Of a stretch of 64,000 bases of DNA, positions 11,729-23,244 are shown in pieces. Position 1 is the stretch's first letter. Each line of letters starts with the position of its first letter. The DNA is from Lactuca virosa (taxonomy: Eukaryota; Streptophyta; Magnoliopsida; Asterales; Asteraceae), in the NCBI GenBank assembly GCA_928212115.1, contig CAKMRJ010005745.1, forward strand, positions 102,445,698-102,509,697, given 5' to 3'. Made by a program: the position numbers and the translations under genes. Under the pieces are notes generated by a model that searched no databases, was not told the origin of the DNA, and saw only the letters and a program-made list of their open reading frames with translations.

Positions 11729-12170
11729 TCAAAATTTTGAAATTAAGATAAGAAATCTTCGATGCCAGAGCCAACTAAGATCAAAAGTAGCCTTCGATAG
11801 TAAGCAAACAGAGGGTAAGCCAACTATTGGATTTAAGTCCAAAGTGAACTTATCTCCCTTCCTCTTTAACATAAGCAAAACTTCCTTCGTTTCTTTGTTT
11901 GAAATGACACTCCCTTTCTCATCAAACAAAACTTGATTTCCTATTCCCACAACTAGCTGAGAAACACTTGTAAGATTATGCTTCAAACCTTCGACATAAG
12001 TAACTCGATTAATCGTAATTTTCCCATTAGTTACTTTCCCATATCCTTTGACTTTGCATTTATGATTATTTCCAAACTTCACTACACCAACATTCTCCAG
12101 TTTCCTAAAATCTCTCAAGTTCTCCATCTATCCAGTCATGTGACGTGAGCATCCACTATCGATATACCAT
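11729..12170 (-). pseudogene. Copia protease end and gag-pre-integrase domain
   Basis: The minus strand reads WYIDSGCSRHMTG (the protease active site, D-S-G at 12152-12160), then one in-frame stop, then an open 132-residue frame (11729-12127) with typical gag-pre-integrase text such as NRVTYVEGLKHNLTSVSQL and the closing DLSWLWHRR. The stop interrupts what is otherwise a continuous frame. Confidence 0.87.
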
Positions 12171-12869
12171 ATCTCATCATATTGCTCGTCACATAGAATA
12201 TGCACTCAATTAGAGAGATTTAGGTACCTAAGACTTTTTGGCTCCTTGTGTATTAATGTGGAATGTAATGTGAAGTGTAGAATTAAAAATCCTATTGCAA
12301 ACCTTTGATTTGAGTTTTTCAATTAAATCAACCTCATTAGTTTGTGGTAAAGAAGTATAATCATTCAGTATCAAAGTATCCACTTTAATTCTCTCTTTTT
12401 CAACCTTACTTTTAGAAAACTCAATTTTGTTACTTGTTTTAACTTCTCTCCATTTTGATGTCTTCGATAATGACTCTTATGACGAAGTACTTCCATTCAT
12501 TGATTCACAAAAGTAATTCTCATAAGCCTATTTGACTTGTGTTTGAGAAAACCCTTTTGATTGATATTTCTTTCCTTTATGCTCAAACCAATGATTGAAA
12601 ATCTTCATTTCGTTTTTGTCTTTCACAAATGAAACCTTCGATTTTTACATTGAATTTGGATTTGGAAATCATCGACCATCAGGTTTGAATGGAACATTTT
12701 TCTTTGTTACATGTGTTGTTGGTTTTTATTGACTCATTTTTGTAAATGATTGATCTGATCTTTGTTTAAAACGAGTTCGACATCGTTTTTGATATCCAAA
12801 ACATGATTCTTGTTGAAAACTTTTGTGATTTTGTGAAAAATTCATTTGACCACCTTTTTAAACATGATT
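12171..12869 (-). pseudogene. Decayed copia polyprotein linker
   Basis: No long frame remains. The composition (Phe/Ser/Lys-rich readings on the minus strand) continues that of the flanking copia ORFs, so this is taken as degraded coding of the same polyprotein, just upstream of the protease. Confidence 0.5.
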
Positions 12870-14508
12870 TTAAGACTTTTTATTTTGTTCAAACTTCGAC
12901 TCTTGTCTAAAATCATTTAGATTTTTCTTTTGAACACTTTTGTTCACACCTTTGTGAAAAACTTTTGATGATTCTTTTGAAAAATGATTTTGTGATTGAT
13001 TTGGAAAATTCTTTTGTTGACTCTGTTGTGACTTTTGTTGTGATCGTTTTTGTTTTTGAAAATCTATTATTTTCTTCCAATAGGCTTTATTTTGAGCCTT
13101 TAGGTTTGATTGAACCTTTTTCAAATGTGATTTTTCCACATCCTGTTTGGAATTTTTATCCTCCATGGTTTGATCTTTCACCTCTTCTTCCAAAGATTTA
13201 TCAATAGATTTTGACTTATCTTCGCCAAAAGATTGAGTTCCTTTCATAACCTAAATTCAAGTTTTAACATTTTTGTTTTCATAGAATATGACTTTTGACT
13301 CTTTTGACGTTGGAATTTTTTTTGATCTTTGATTCAAACCATTTTCTACAACATTTTGATTTGAGTAAAAACCCTCATCATTCACTTTTAGATTTTCTTC
13401 TTTCAACAAATCATTCAATTTTGGATCAAATTTATCATAATTTCCTTTTGTGCCAAAAACTTGATTTGGAAAATCTTTGAATTGTGGATAAAGCACTAGA
13501 TTTTGTTCAAGAAAATGTTTTCCCTTTTCTTTCAAAAGTTTTGTATATTCTTCTGTATCCTCAAGAACTTGTGCTTCAACAACTTGTGGAATTTCCTTTC
13601 CACCAGAATCATTATTACTATCACCTTTATTGTTGGTTATATCTTCGACAATATCAGACTCTTGTGTATCATCGGTTCTGGTTGTCGAAGATGAATCATT
13701 ATTAATCTTCGATTTTGAATCAACATTTTCTTTAGTTTTAGCTAATGAAGTAATTTTAATGACAGATAAATCTGAACAATCAAGACATTCATCTTCTTCA
13801 GTTTCACTAATATTGTCAAAATCATCTTCGATATCAACAAAATTTTGTTGAGAACATTGTGTTGACGATTCAGTTTTGTTCAAAATTTTCATTTATTCAT
13901 TTTTGGACAAAGTATCATTCACAATATTCACCAAATTATCAACATCCAAACATTCATCAATATTAACTATCCCATAAGCATATGAATCATTTAGTACCTG
14001 ATCAAACTTAGAAACTTTTCTTTCAAAATCATAAGTAATTTCATCAACTAATTCTCTTTTGAAATTAATGAAAGGAAAAAGTTTTATATGTTGTTCTTTG
14101 CATATTTCTGATGAATGGTAGAGTAAAGTAAGCTTCCCATACAACATCTTAGTAGTATTATAGTAAATGTTTCCTTGTTTAACTAACAAAATATTATCCA
14201 TACAGATTGAATCCCTATCAACCATAATATTTTTTAATTTCAAATCTAAACCTGTTATCTTAGAGTTCCTCTCCTGCACCTTATTCTTAGCATTGTAAAG
14301 CAAAACTTTAGTTGTCTCCAATTCACTACTCATGGAAATCAACATGTCATTCAAATAAAAACAAACATCATCAATATCAGATAAGACAGTATTATAAGAA
14401 TTCGAAGGAATATTAAGAGAAGTTAATAGATCACGTACCTTCTCAGTCATTGGAGACTTTGAAGTGGTAGCCATAAAGCACTGTCCTTCGATAATTTCCT
14501 CTCCATCA
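12870..14508 (-). pseudogene. Copia gag-linker ORFs (acidic, coiled-coil-like, then Gln/Lys-rich)
   Basis: Three consecutive minus-strand frames of the same polyprotein are visible. The frame at 13893-14508 opens with DGEEIIEGQCFMATTSKS and is rich in Leu/Asp/Asn with heptad-like spacing. The frame at 13257-13892 is acidic (Asp/Glu/Ser). The frame at 12870-13247 is Gln/Lys/Ser-rich, with SQQKSQQSQQKNFPNQSQN-like text. One stop separates each pair (at 13890 and near 13250). Such a long region between gag knuckle and protease is seen in some copia lineages. No enzymatic domain is recognised. Confidence 0.7.
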
Positions 14509-16393
14509 TATAACAACCTGTTTCGGATCTGTCTGTGATTCAGGGCTCGTGGACTGTAATTCAGATATGTGAAGCCTTTAGGGCTTTAAGGAAGTAAAGT
14601 TTGGACTTTAATGAAATATCTTATTGTTGTTAAGGAGGTATAGGCCCTTAAATTGTGTATTGGAACCAAGGGTGAAATGAGGAAATCTATGTGTCAGGCC
14701 ACTTGTGAATGTTTATGGTTTTTAGTTAGACTTGTGGGGAGCCAAAAATAAGAAGATAGAGTTGTAGAGCTCCTCGAGGCCTTTCCGTGTATATAAAGAA
14801 CATCGAAATTGGAGTTTGAATGAAGAAGTTATGAATGTTTGAGGTTTATCTGGAAATGAGAAACTGATAGTACGCTAGGTATACTATAGGAGTACGCAAG
14901 GCGTACATCATCAAATGAAACACAAGACTTCACCCAGTTCGCATGGCGTACTTATGCAGGGTGAAAACCCTAATTTTTAGGGTTTGAGCCCTATTTAAGA
15001 TCCTTAACTTCTGGGAAACCTCTCCATACCCAACCTCCATTGTCCCAAAGCTTCAATATGAAACCCTAGCCCCCATTTGAGAGATTCTAGAGCCTTTGAG
15101 TGAGTTTGATGTATTTTTGGTTCCTTTTGAAGAAGAATAACTCAGTGGAGGAGTGTTGGTTAGCTTGGAGCTTGAAGATTCAGAACTCTCTTCACCTTTG
15201 CAAGCTTCTGGAGGTATAAAGCTTCAAACTTTATGACTCTTTTATGTAGATCTAGTTTTGGGTTATGATTTGGCATGTTTTGGTCCCATGGTTTTGGTTC
15301 TTGTGGGTAAAAGCTACTCCAGAGATTAAGGGTGTCATTTCTTGCTAGATCTGAGGTTTATGTAGCATAAAAATCGAATCTTGATGGTTGTGGTACAACC
15401 ATGCATAAGTTATTGGCCATTAAGTGTTAATAAGAAGCTAGGGTTTTGTTTTGGGCTTCATTAAGCCATGCAAAAGATTAAAGTTGTCGACTTTATCAGT
15501 TAAGAACTTCCCAAGACTTAGATCTAAGTATTGGACGTTGTATCTTAAAGGATTAAGTGCTTAAAATGAGTTTTTAGAACCCTATGATTACGTCCTGTGT
15601 AAATTTGCGTACGCAACGCGTATGGCTTCTTGGTCCCGTTTTTCCTTTTCTGTGATTGCCAAGTACGCGGTACGTAATAGGGTGGTACGCATGACGTACT
15701 ATCTAGAGGGCCATTTAGGCTATTTTGGGCCTTGGGTCCTATTGGGTTTGGGCCATGGTTAGATGGGTCAAGTAAGGGAAGGGTAAAATAGTCTTTTACC
15801 CTTTAGCATGATAGAATTTGGTTAGACATTTGATTATGGGTTATTACCCTAATGATTGATTAGGGGCGATTTTGGATATGTTCAGTGTGTGGAACCCTGT
15901 AGCAGCATTGCATGTGTGATTCATATATCTTCGGATTGAGGTGAGTATCCTCCTAGTATTTACGGGCCGAATGCACCAATGCCGACCATTTGGTTTATGT
16001 TTATAGGATGCTATCTATCTGTGTGACTCTTGCATGTGTTTGTATGTATACCGGGCGGGGCCTGATGAGTGTGTTGGGTGGGGCCCACCACATATTATTG
16101 ACAGATTTGTACCGGGCGGGGATCCATGTATGTTTGGTATGTGGTAGTTTGGGGAACTCACTAAGCTTCATGATTACGACTTTATGTTTATGGTTTTAGG
16201 TACTTTCGGTTCGAAAGGGAATGACCCGACCTGACTGCACAACATCCCCCGAAGTTTTTATTTCCAGATTGGCTAATTATGGTTTTCTTACTTTGATGTT
16301 TTGAATATTATGCTATGACCATCTTTTGGAATGAATGTTGTTTTTGGTTAATTTAAAAATGAAATTTTTACCTTGGATTTTGGGGATGTTACA
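14509..16393 (+). mobile_element. Solo LTR of a gypsy-type element (LTR family B)
   Basis: This 1885-bp insertion starts TATAACAACC (TG expected, so one G-to-A change) and ends GGGGATGTTACA. The flanks CATCA (14504-14508) and AATCA (16394-16398) match at 4 of 5 positions. Removing it rejoins the copia gag reading (...GSKEESDD to DGEEIIEGQ). It has a TATA box TATTTAA at 14992-14998, the shared motif GGGGAACTCACTAAGCTT at 16151-16168, and six TACGC-N3-GCGTA-type palindromes in two clusters. No internal retroelement sequence remains, so it arose by LTR-LTR recombination. Confidence 0.88.
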
Positions 16394-17703
16394 AATCATC
16401 ACTCTCTTCTTTGCTTCCATCAAAAGATCCTTCAAACAAAGTATTCTCATCAAATTGATTACCTTGATGCTTCGCAAACATGGAACCATGCATCAGATCC
16501 AGACAACCAAATTTGATAGGTACCTTCATCTTCACTCAAATTCTTCGCAACCAGAGACAGATTCTTAGAGTTGGCTCTAAGTTCTTCGATTTTCATAGCA
16601 TAATAGGCCTCATCCTTGACCTTATCTTGCTTCTCCTCCTCCTTCTTGACTATGCAATCTCTTGCCGAATGGTTCTTTCCATTACAGTAGTTGCAATCAT
16701 AGCCTGAATAAGTGAATCTTCAATAAGCTTCTTCTCAACCTTCTTCTCTTCCTTCTTCTCATCAACCTTCACATCAACTTTGTGTTGGACACCAGAACTA
16801 GAACTGGAAATCGAAGATGTTTTCTTGAATGAACTATTTTTGTTCATAGGCTTCTTGTAAAACTTATTGACACTATTGTTTGAATAATATGCAACTGCTT
16901 CTTCATCATAATTCATTATCAAACCTTCTTCTCCAACACCTTCTTCACCATCAGAATAAACTTCCTTAGCACTTGTTTTTGAGGCTAAAGCCAAAGGACC
17001 TCCAAAATTCATTTTTTTCCTTCTCATCAACAATTTCTTTAACCTCAAACTCATGATCTTTAAGTATATTATAGAGATTCGATAAGGATTAAGTGTCGAA
17101 GTTCTCTTGCGTTTTGATCATTAAGCAGATATTCTTCCATTCATTCCTTAAACCAAGAATGAAGGCAATGTTGAACTCCAGACCAGTTCGAACCACATCA
17201 TATCTTGAACACTTATAAATCAACTCATTGAAGCTATCGTAGTAAGCTTCAGTTGACTTTGTTTCTTTCTGTTTGAAATCGGCCAGACAAGCACTGAGTC
17301 ACATAACTCTCTTTGTATGCTCATTTCCTTGAAATTTTTACTTAAGTGTATTCCAAATCTCCTGCGCTGTCTTGCATCCACGAATGTAATTGTAAACAAC
17401 CGGTGGTAAGACTCCTCACAATTCACGAATACACCTTTTATCGCTAGCTTCTTTCTTTATACAAGTTGCTGTCATATCTTTAGTTTGCGTTGTTGTTCCC
17501 ACTGCTTGAACACGATTAGCTCGATATGGACCTTTATCAATTGAACGCCATAGATCTTCGTCGATACCGTTGAGATAATCCTCCATTCGATGCGACCACT
17601 GATCATAATACTCAAGAAGTAACGTTGGGATTTTCGTAGATGAACCTAGAAGGTTTGCGTAGTTCATCATCGTATTCACGTTCAAATTTTCTATCGAATT
17701 GAT
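16394..17703 (-). pseudogene. Copia gag with CCHC zinc knuckle
   Basis: The minus strand begins with MNVNTMMNYANLLGSS and KIPTLLLEYYDQWSHRME (about 17685-17580), the typical copia gag N-terminus. It ends with a zinc knuckle C-N-Y-C-N-G-K-N-H-S-A-R-D-C at about 16650-16695 (CX2CX4HX4C intact). Frames are broken near 17410, 17220 and 17060, so no intact gag is made. A Glu/Lys-rich run precedes the knuckle. Confidence 0.85.
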
Positions 17704-17893
17704 CAGAAAAGAAGAAAAGCTTGAAAAGGAATGAAATCATATTCAAATGATTGATTCTCGATTGCAGAATCTATAAGTCTCAAAGATCGCTCGAAGAACA
17801 ACGTTTTCAAATGCGGAAAAAATTTGAATAAAAAAAGAATGAATCAACTGATGAAAACGAGAAAGAAGTTCCTCAAACAATTTGACGATTCCT

Positions 17894-17905
17894 GCTCTGA
17901 TACCA
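17894..17905 (-). other. Copia primer binding site (initiator tRNA-Met)
   Basis: On the minus strand TGGTATCAGAGC lies two bases inside the 5' LTR, marking the element's direction. Confidence 0.92.
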
Positions 17906-17907
17906 AT

Positions 17908-18007
17908 TGAAGAGTCAAGAAATTAATCGTGTAATCTGAATGTAAATGAACACGATCAAGTAAATAAGATTTGGTTTCAGCTCTGATTATCTGGATATCA
18001 AGGTTAC

Positions 18008-18041
<34 letters not shown>

Positions 18042-18360
18042 TTACAATGAAGTTCGTCAAAAAGTATCTCTCACAACCTAGACTCAATACTATTTATAAT
18101 ACTCACAGGTACAAAAAGTATATCAGGACTTCGACAATAAAAGAGTTACAAACATATGTGCCTGATAAATACATACAATATCGAAGTTGTGAAATCTTCG
18201 ATATGGACAACTAAATAATACTTCGACTACTACCTAAGACTTCGATACATCAGAATATCTTCGACCCTACAAAATGCCCCTTAATCTTATCAAAGATAGT
18301 ACGTAGTTGTTTGTAAGTGAAATCCCATATCATTCTGCCCCATGGGTACATGTGTCAACA
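17908..18360 (-). repeat. Copia 5' LTR
   Basis: This 453-bp LTR reads, on the minus strand, TGTTGACACATG to GACTCTTCA. It has a TATA box TATAAATA at 18091-18098 (minus) and a GA microsatellite at 18010-18040. The matching 3' LTR is not in the window. Confidence 0.85.
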
Positions 18361-18514
18361 ATTGCACTTAATATGTTTATGTATCATTTGATATAATATA
18401 TGTAACTAACTATATACCTACTAAACTTGTCTAAATTAGAGACGATTGTAAGAAGTTCGTTAGTAACTGGTCGTCGAGGGTATTTCCCCAAAAACCCATG
18501 CTCTAGCATATACA

Positions 18515-19033
18515 TCAGACTTTCACCATGTCTGCATCACCTAACTGATGAAGTAAGTCATTGAACATGTGCATAAGGTCAACCATTCTCACCGAAAATG
18601 AAAGCAACAAAAATGGAAATACACATTGTCTTAACTGTGCAAAATCATAACCGGGGGGGGGGGGGGGATACTCCCCGAACCGCAAGCCGTTAATCAAGCA
18701 GAATGCTTTCCTATCGAAGAAAACCCGGTAGTTGTGTACCAGAAATAGAAGCTCATGTAGGTCAACTGGAGGTAAAGTAGTATACTCCTTGAACATAAGA
18801 TAGTGACAGAGTAAAGGGTGATATACCACACCCATCAACATGTTCACATAATCACCAAAACATGGTCGCACAAAGTGCTTGCTTTTGTAAACGGGCCATG
18901 ATTTCCCACCCAAGTTCAGGCCTGCAGGTTGTAGCCACAACCGCTTCGTATGTTCTGTCATGCCACAAAATTCAAAAGAATCATTAATTAGACATTTTTG
19001 TATGTATGTTTCGGAGGACATTCCGGAATACAC
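18515..19033 (-). CDS. DUF1985-like transposon-associated ORF, partial
   Basis: This is a 172-residue open frame. The order CFGDYVNML, then YHPLLCHYLMFKE, then ELLFLVHNYRVFFDRKAFCL and INGLRFGEY resembles DUF1985, a domain found next to Ulp1-type proteases in plant MULE and CACTA elements. A run of 15 G at about 18654-18668 encodes a proline stretch (PPPPP) and would be prone to slippage. No Ulp1 protease or transposon ends were recognised nearby, so it is probably a fragment. A host gene cannot be excluded. Confidence 0.4.
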   Translation of the reverse strand: MYSGMSSETYIQKCLINDSFEFCGMTEHTKRLWLQPAGLNLGGKSWPVYKSKHFVRPCFGDYVNMLMGVVYHPLLCHYLMFKEYTTLPPVDLHELLFLVHNYRVFFDRKAFCLINGLRFGEYPPPPPGYDFAQLRQCVFPFLLLSFSVRMVDLMHMFNDLLHQLGDADMVKV

Positions 19034-19655
19034 AATTCTAGATCAAAATTCTGAATCCCATTTCCGAATACGGATTCTAGATGAAAACATTATGGGTTAG
19101 GATTCTGGATAAAAAAATTATGGATCCATATTCCGGAACTGTTCCTCGTATTCTGGACGAGTTATTAGTATTCCGGACGTGTTACATGGATTTTGATTCG
19201 TTCCCGACTAGTCAAAATGAGGATATTTGTAAGATTTTTTGATGTAGCATACATATATAACTAAATGTAATCCTATAATTGCCTTTAAACCACTAAAAGT
19301 CATAGAAAACAAAATAAAACCTATATAATTTCATAAAATTATGTAGGTTTTAACATACAATCTAAAGTAAAGACATATAATTACAAACTTACATATAAAA
19401 AATGATACTCTTCACCGCTAGAAGATGACATTTGTAGTTGGATTCGTAGTCTAAAATTACTAAGTTCGAAACGGTCTCTGAAATGTAGGTTCGAACACAA
19501 GTGATGTCGAAATGAACTTCGAAACGGTATTTATAGGGGGACCACAAAACCAGGTCGGATCTTATAACCGTTACAATTTACTAAATACGAGTCCGGAATG
19601 ACCCGCTCTAGATCTTGCGGTCATTTTCAAAAAAAATAAAAATTGGTTACTATTA
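19034..19655. other. Non-coding stretch
   Basis: No gene is seen. A short diverged repeat ATTCCGGA/GATTCTGGA occurs several times at 19020-19200. The last 9 bases (19647-19655, TTACTATTA) are the left target duplication of the next element. Confidence 0.5.
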
Positions 19656-20836
19656 GACAAAATTGCAAGAATGGTCCCGGTGGTTAGGTCGAAATTGCCA
19701 CTTTGGGCCAAACAGGTTTGGACTAGCACTCATGGTCCAATGGTTTTCATTTTCTTGCCACTTTGGTCCAATTTACTTTAAATTTTTTTGTAATGACGAT
19801 TTTGTCCTTGGTTTTGCTTTTTCAGTTTATTTATTTATTTATATAGTTTAATATTTAAAAGAAAAATAAAAAAGAAAATACCTCTCTCTCTCTCTCTCTT
19901 AACAAAAAACAGTTAACCCGGTCATTTCTCACCATCTCTTTCGACGAAGAAAGGAGGCTGCCGACCACCACCTTCGCAGCCCTTCCCTGCCTCCCTCCGA
20001 TCGTGTAGCACCACCAAACACCCATCCCTTCACCCATTGTTCTGTTGTTCTCAGCTCCGACAAATTAACCATCCCAGCTCCGACAAATCGACCAAGCCAC
20101 CAAGAAATGAAAATCCAAGCCGCCAATAAACCCTAACTTCATAGTTTGCATTGGCTCAACCATCGTCTTCGTCGAGTTGTTAGGGTTTGCAGCGGCAGGG
20201 AAGGGTTTCAAAGACGAAGATTGGAAAGGCATCAAAACCCCCCCACGGGTTTTCAACGTCGTCATGTTCGTCGTAACAGGTGTAGATCAACGTCGTCCTA
20301 CCAGATCTGCAACATTGTCGGATCAGTGGCTATTTGAAGGTGAAGATCCGTTGAACACCCTATATTACCAGATCTCCACCTCGACCGTAGGAAGCCACCG
20401 CCGATAACTACTATGTCGTCGCTGCCTTGCTCTCACCTTCACCAGTTTAGGGTTTGCAAACCCTAGCTCCGTCCGACCCCTATCATTAAAAACCCTAGCT
20501 TCGTTTGAAGAAGCTCCAACGGTCGTATCGTCGCCCGTCATCGCTGGAGATATATGTTCGTCGTAGTTCATCCGTTGTATCGTCGCCGCCACCCTTCTTT
20601 TGTTTTCAGATCAACAAACACTTTTGATACATTTTGACTGGTAGTGGTGGTTGTAGCCTTCTCAGTCTAGATCTGTAGCTCGATCCGACTTTCATATGAT
20701 GCTAAGGTGTTAGTGGAGGTGTTCACAGGTGTTGTTGTCGACGTTGATCAATTGTGGTGGTGGAGTTGATCGGTGGTCATGGGTGTGGCGACGATGACCG
20801 GTGGTTTTGGAGGATTCTAGCAAAAATAGGTGAGGA

Positions 20837-20878
<42 letters not shown>

Positions 20879-21096
20879 TTTTTTGTTTTTCTTTTAAATA
20901 TTAAACTATATAAATAAATAAATAAAACTGAAAAGCAAAACCAAGGGCAAAATCGTCATTACAAAAAAGTTTAAAGTAAATTGGACCAAAGTGGCAGGAA
21001 AATGAAAACCTTTGGACTATGAGTGCTAGTCCAAACTTGTTTGGCCCAAAGTGACAATTTCGACCTAACCACAGGGACCATTCTTGCAATTTAGTC
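19656..21096. mobile_element. Pack-MULE-like element with long inverted repeats
   Basis: This 1441-bp element has perfect 9-bp target duplications TTACTATTA (19647-19655, 21097-21105), the Mutator signature. Its terminal inverted repeats are about 235 bp, starting GACAAAATTGCAAGAATGG on the left and GACTAAATTGCAAGAATGG in the right complement, and each ends in a CT/GA microsatellite (about 19880-19902 and 20838-20872). The interior (19905-20835) has no transposase and is much more GC-rich than the flanks, with Arg/Pro/Ser-rich readings and gene-like text (TTAGGGTTTGCAGCGG). That pattern suits captured host gene fragments. Confidence 0.88.
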
Positions 21097-21111
21097 TTAC
21101 TATTATTTTTA

Positions 21112-21510
21112 GAGTAAATTACACGAATGGTCCCTATGGTTTTGGGTAATTTTTGCGTTTGGTCCCTAACTTATTTTTTTAATTCGGAAGGTCCCTACTG
21201 TTTGTTTTTGTTACGCGTTTGGTCCCTGTCTTACCTAAAAAGATTATTTTGCCATTGATTTATTTAATTTATTTAAATACACACCCTCAGACCCATGCCC
21301 TCACCTCACCTTACATACCCCACAATTTTTCCTTATTTAAATAATAGTATTTTTAGGTAAGACATGGACTAAGCGTGTAACAAAAACAAACAGTAGGGAC
21401 CAAACGCGTAACAAAAACAAACAGTAGGAACTTTCCGAGTTAACAAAATAAGTTAGGAAGCAAACACACAAATTACCTCAAACCATAGAGACCATTTGTG
21501 TAATTTACTC
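21112..21510. mobile_element. MULE-type MITE
   Basis: This 399-bp element has 9-bp duplications TTATTTTTA (21103-21111, 21511-21519). The ends GAGTAAATTACACGAATGG and GAGTAAATTACACAAATGG are inverted. Internal inverted text (GGTCCCTAACTTATTTT, AAACAAACAGTAGG) makes the whole unit self-complementary. A related copy lies at 39254-39645. Its left duplication overlaps the Pack-MULE right duplication by three bases. Confidence 0.9.
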
Positions 21511-21519
21511 TTATTTTTA

Positions 21520-22546
21520 AAATACCATTATAAAATGGTTGGATTACTCAAATATTTCCCTAATATTTTGCTCTTATATTTTTATAATACTTTTTAATGT
21601 TTGATGATTATCTCCCAAAAAAAAAAAATCTCACATTTGGCACATTGAATAGAAACCTAATTTTCCATTTACCATTTTTTTTGGGACAAAACATATAATT
21701 AAACCATATCTATCTGTAAATTTTAACACTCAGACCTAACCCAAGCATGACAAGATTTTCAACCAGTTTTGGTTGCTCAACAACTTTAACAATATTTATA
21801 TAGAAAAGAAGCCTATTCATGACTCTTAGCTTGACCAAACACACGTGCACGTCAAATTCATTCAACTTATATCAGGAACTATGTGTGTCAACTTCCGACA
21901 AAAAGAAGTTGTAATGAAAGTTCTTGTTTGGCTTCTTTTTTGGAGGTGAGTTCTTTTTTTACTGATTCACTTAACTTTTCCTTGGAAAGAAGCTCTCCAA
22001 TTCAATAAACTACACGTTTGGCAATGGAAGTGATCTCGTAGGAAGTTATGATACCAATTTGGCAAATCTTATGGCTCTATAGGGAACGATATCCTTGAGT
22101 TTGTCACTGGTTATAATCAAATGAATCAAAATGGCAAAACAATTAGAGTTTGCAATGACTTACACATGTTATGTTTTAATCGAGTAACAGTAACGTATCA
22201 AATAAAATAACGAAGCCAAAAAAAATTACGCAGTTTTAACTAAAAAGGAAGGTCATAGGCCAATCAAATAAATAATAGATTGGAAGTAATAATGATCATC
22301 ATATATATTAAATAAATATGTCTTTATTAACAAATTTTACGCAAGATATGTAGCTTATTGTCACATTAATGCCGAAAAGGAATGGAGTGGAAAGGGTGAA
22401 AGGGAAATGGAAAGCATACCTAGGAACACAACACACTGGGTGTGGTTTAGGCATGCGGGGAAATGGTGAAGGGAGAGTACCCCACCCTCTCTCTCCTTGT
22501 GTGATTGCCAAACTCTATTTTTTGTATTTTCTTTATTGTTTTTAGC

Positions 22547-22608
<62 letters not shown>

Positions 22609-23244
22609 TTTATGGTTTTTAATTCTCTACAAATAAAATATAATATTTGTATAAAATATATTTAAAAACAAAATAAAAAATGAGGGGAAATGAAAGATGA
22701 CAATTTATTGGTTTTTGGTGAGTTTATAAGTGAGTGGAACCTGACATGTCATAGAAAAAATGAGTGGTGAGGTGTGACTACACTCCTCATCTAAGAATAG
22801 ATTAAACATATATTGGAAATATAAATTGTGATATGATGGGAATTAGTTGAAAATTTTCTATTATTGTTTAGTTTAAGTAGGATTTTAATGGTATTATTCA
22901 ACAATCTTTTTAATATATTAGCAATAAAAAAAACAAAATTGTTCAAACATATTTTAAAATTATTAATAAGCTAACAAATAGTTTTTCATCTAAGACGCTA
23001 GACAAAGCCTTAATTATATATATCATTAAAAAAAATTGTGACAAAAAGCCTTAATTATATATATCAAAAAAAAAAATTGTGACGATTGGAAAAAAAACCT
23101 TATTTATTTCAAAAAAATAAAATAAAATAATTGGAGATGCAATTTGAATTTGTATGTGAAATCCAGCTGGGCCATAAAAGAGTTCAAAAAGTAATAATAA
23201 GTTGTAAATATTTTGGTAAAAAAACACGCACAAAAGGAGATTAG
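21520..23244. other. Intergenic DNA with TA microsatellite
   Basis: AT-rich DNA without a supportable gene. A perfect (TA)n tract of about 55 bp lies at 22552-22605. The segments at 22374-22510 and 22680-22800 look like opposing ends of a degraded element (GGGGAAATGG text), but clear ends were not found. Confidence 0.5.

Larger units (their letters stand above)
8205..18360 (-). mobile_element. Ty1/copia element, 5' part, with nested insertions
   Basis: Read on the minus strand: 5' LTR (17908-18360), tRNA-Met primer site (17894-17905), gag with zinc knuckle (16394-17703), a long linker ORF region (12870-14508), protease D-S-G-C (12152-12160), gag-pre-integrase (11729-12127) and integrase (11121-11728, then 8205-8287). 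The copia gene order (integrase upstream of RT) is clear. RT, RNase H and the 3' LTR are missing because gypsy LTR sequence abuts at 8204. Two later insertions interrupt it: a 2833-bp non-coding LTR element and a 1885-bp solo LTR. Without them about 5.4 kb of copia remains. The long gag-linker region resembles envelope/SIRE-type copia, which is a weak inference. Confidence 0.88.

Noticed and set aside
22374..22800. Possible MITE from GGGGAAATGG text on both sides of the TA tract
   Set aside because: Terminal repeats and target duplication could not be defined.
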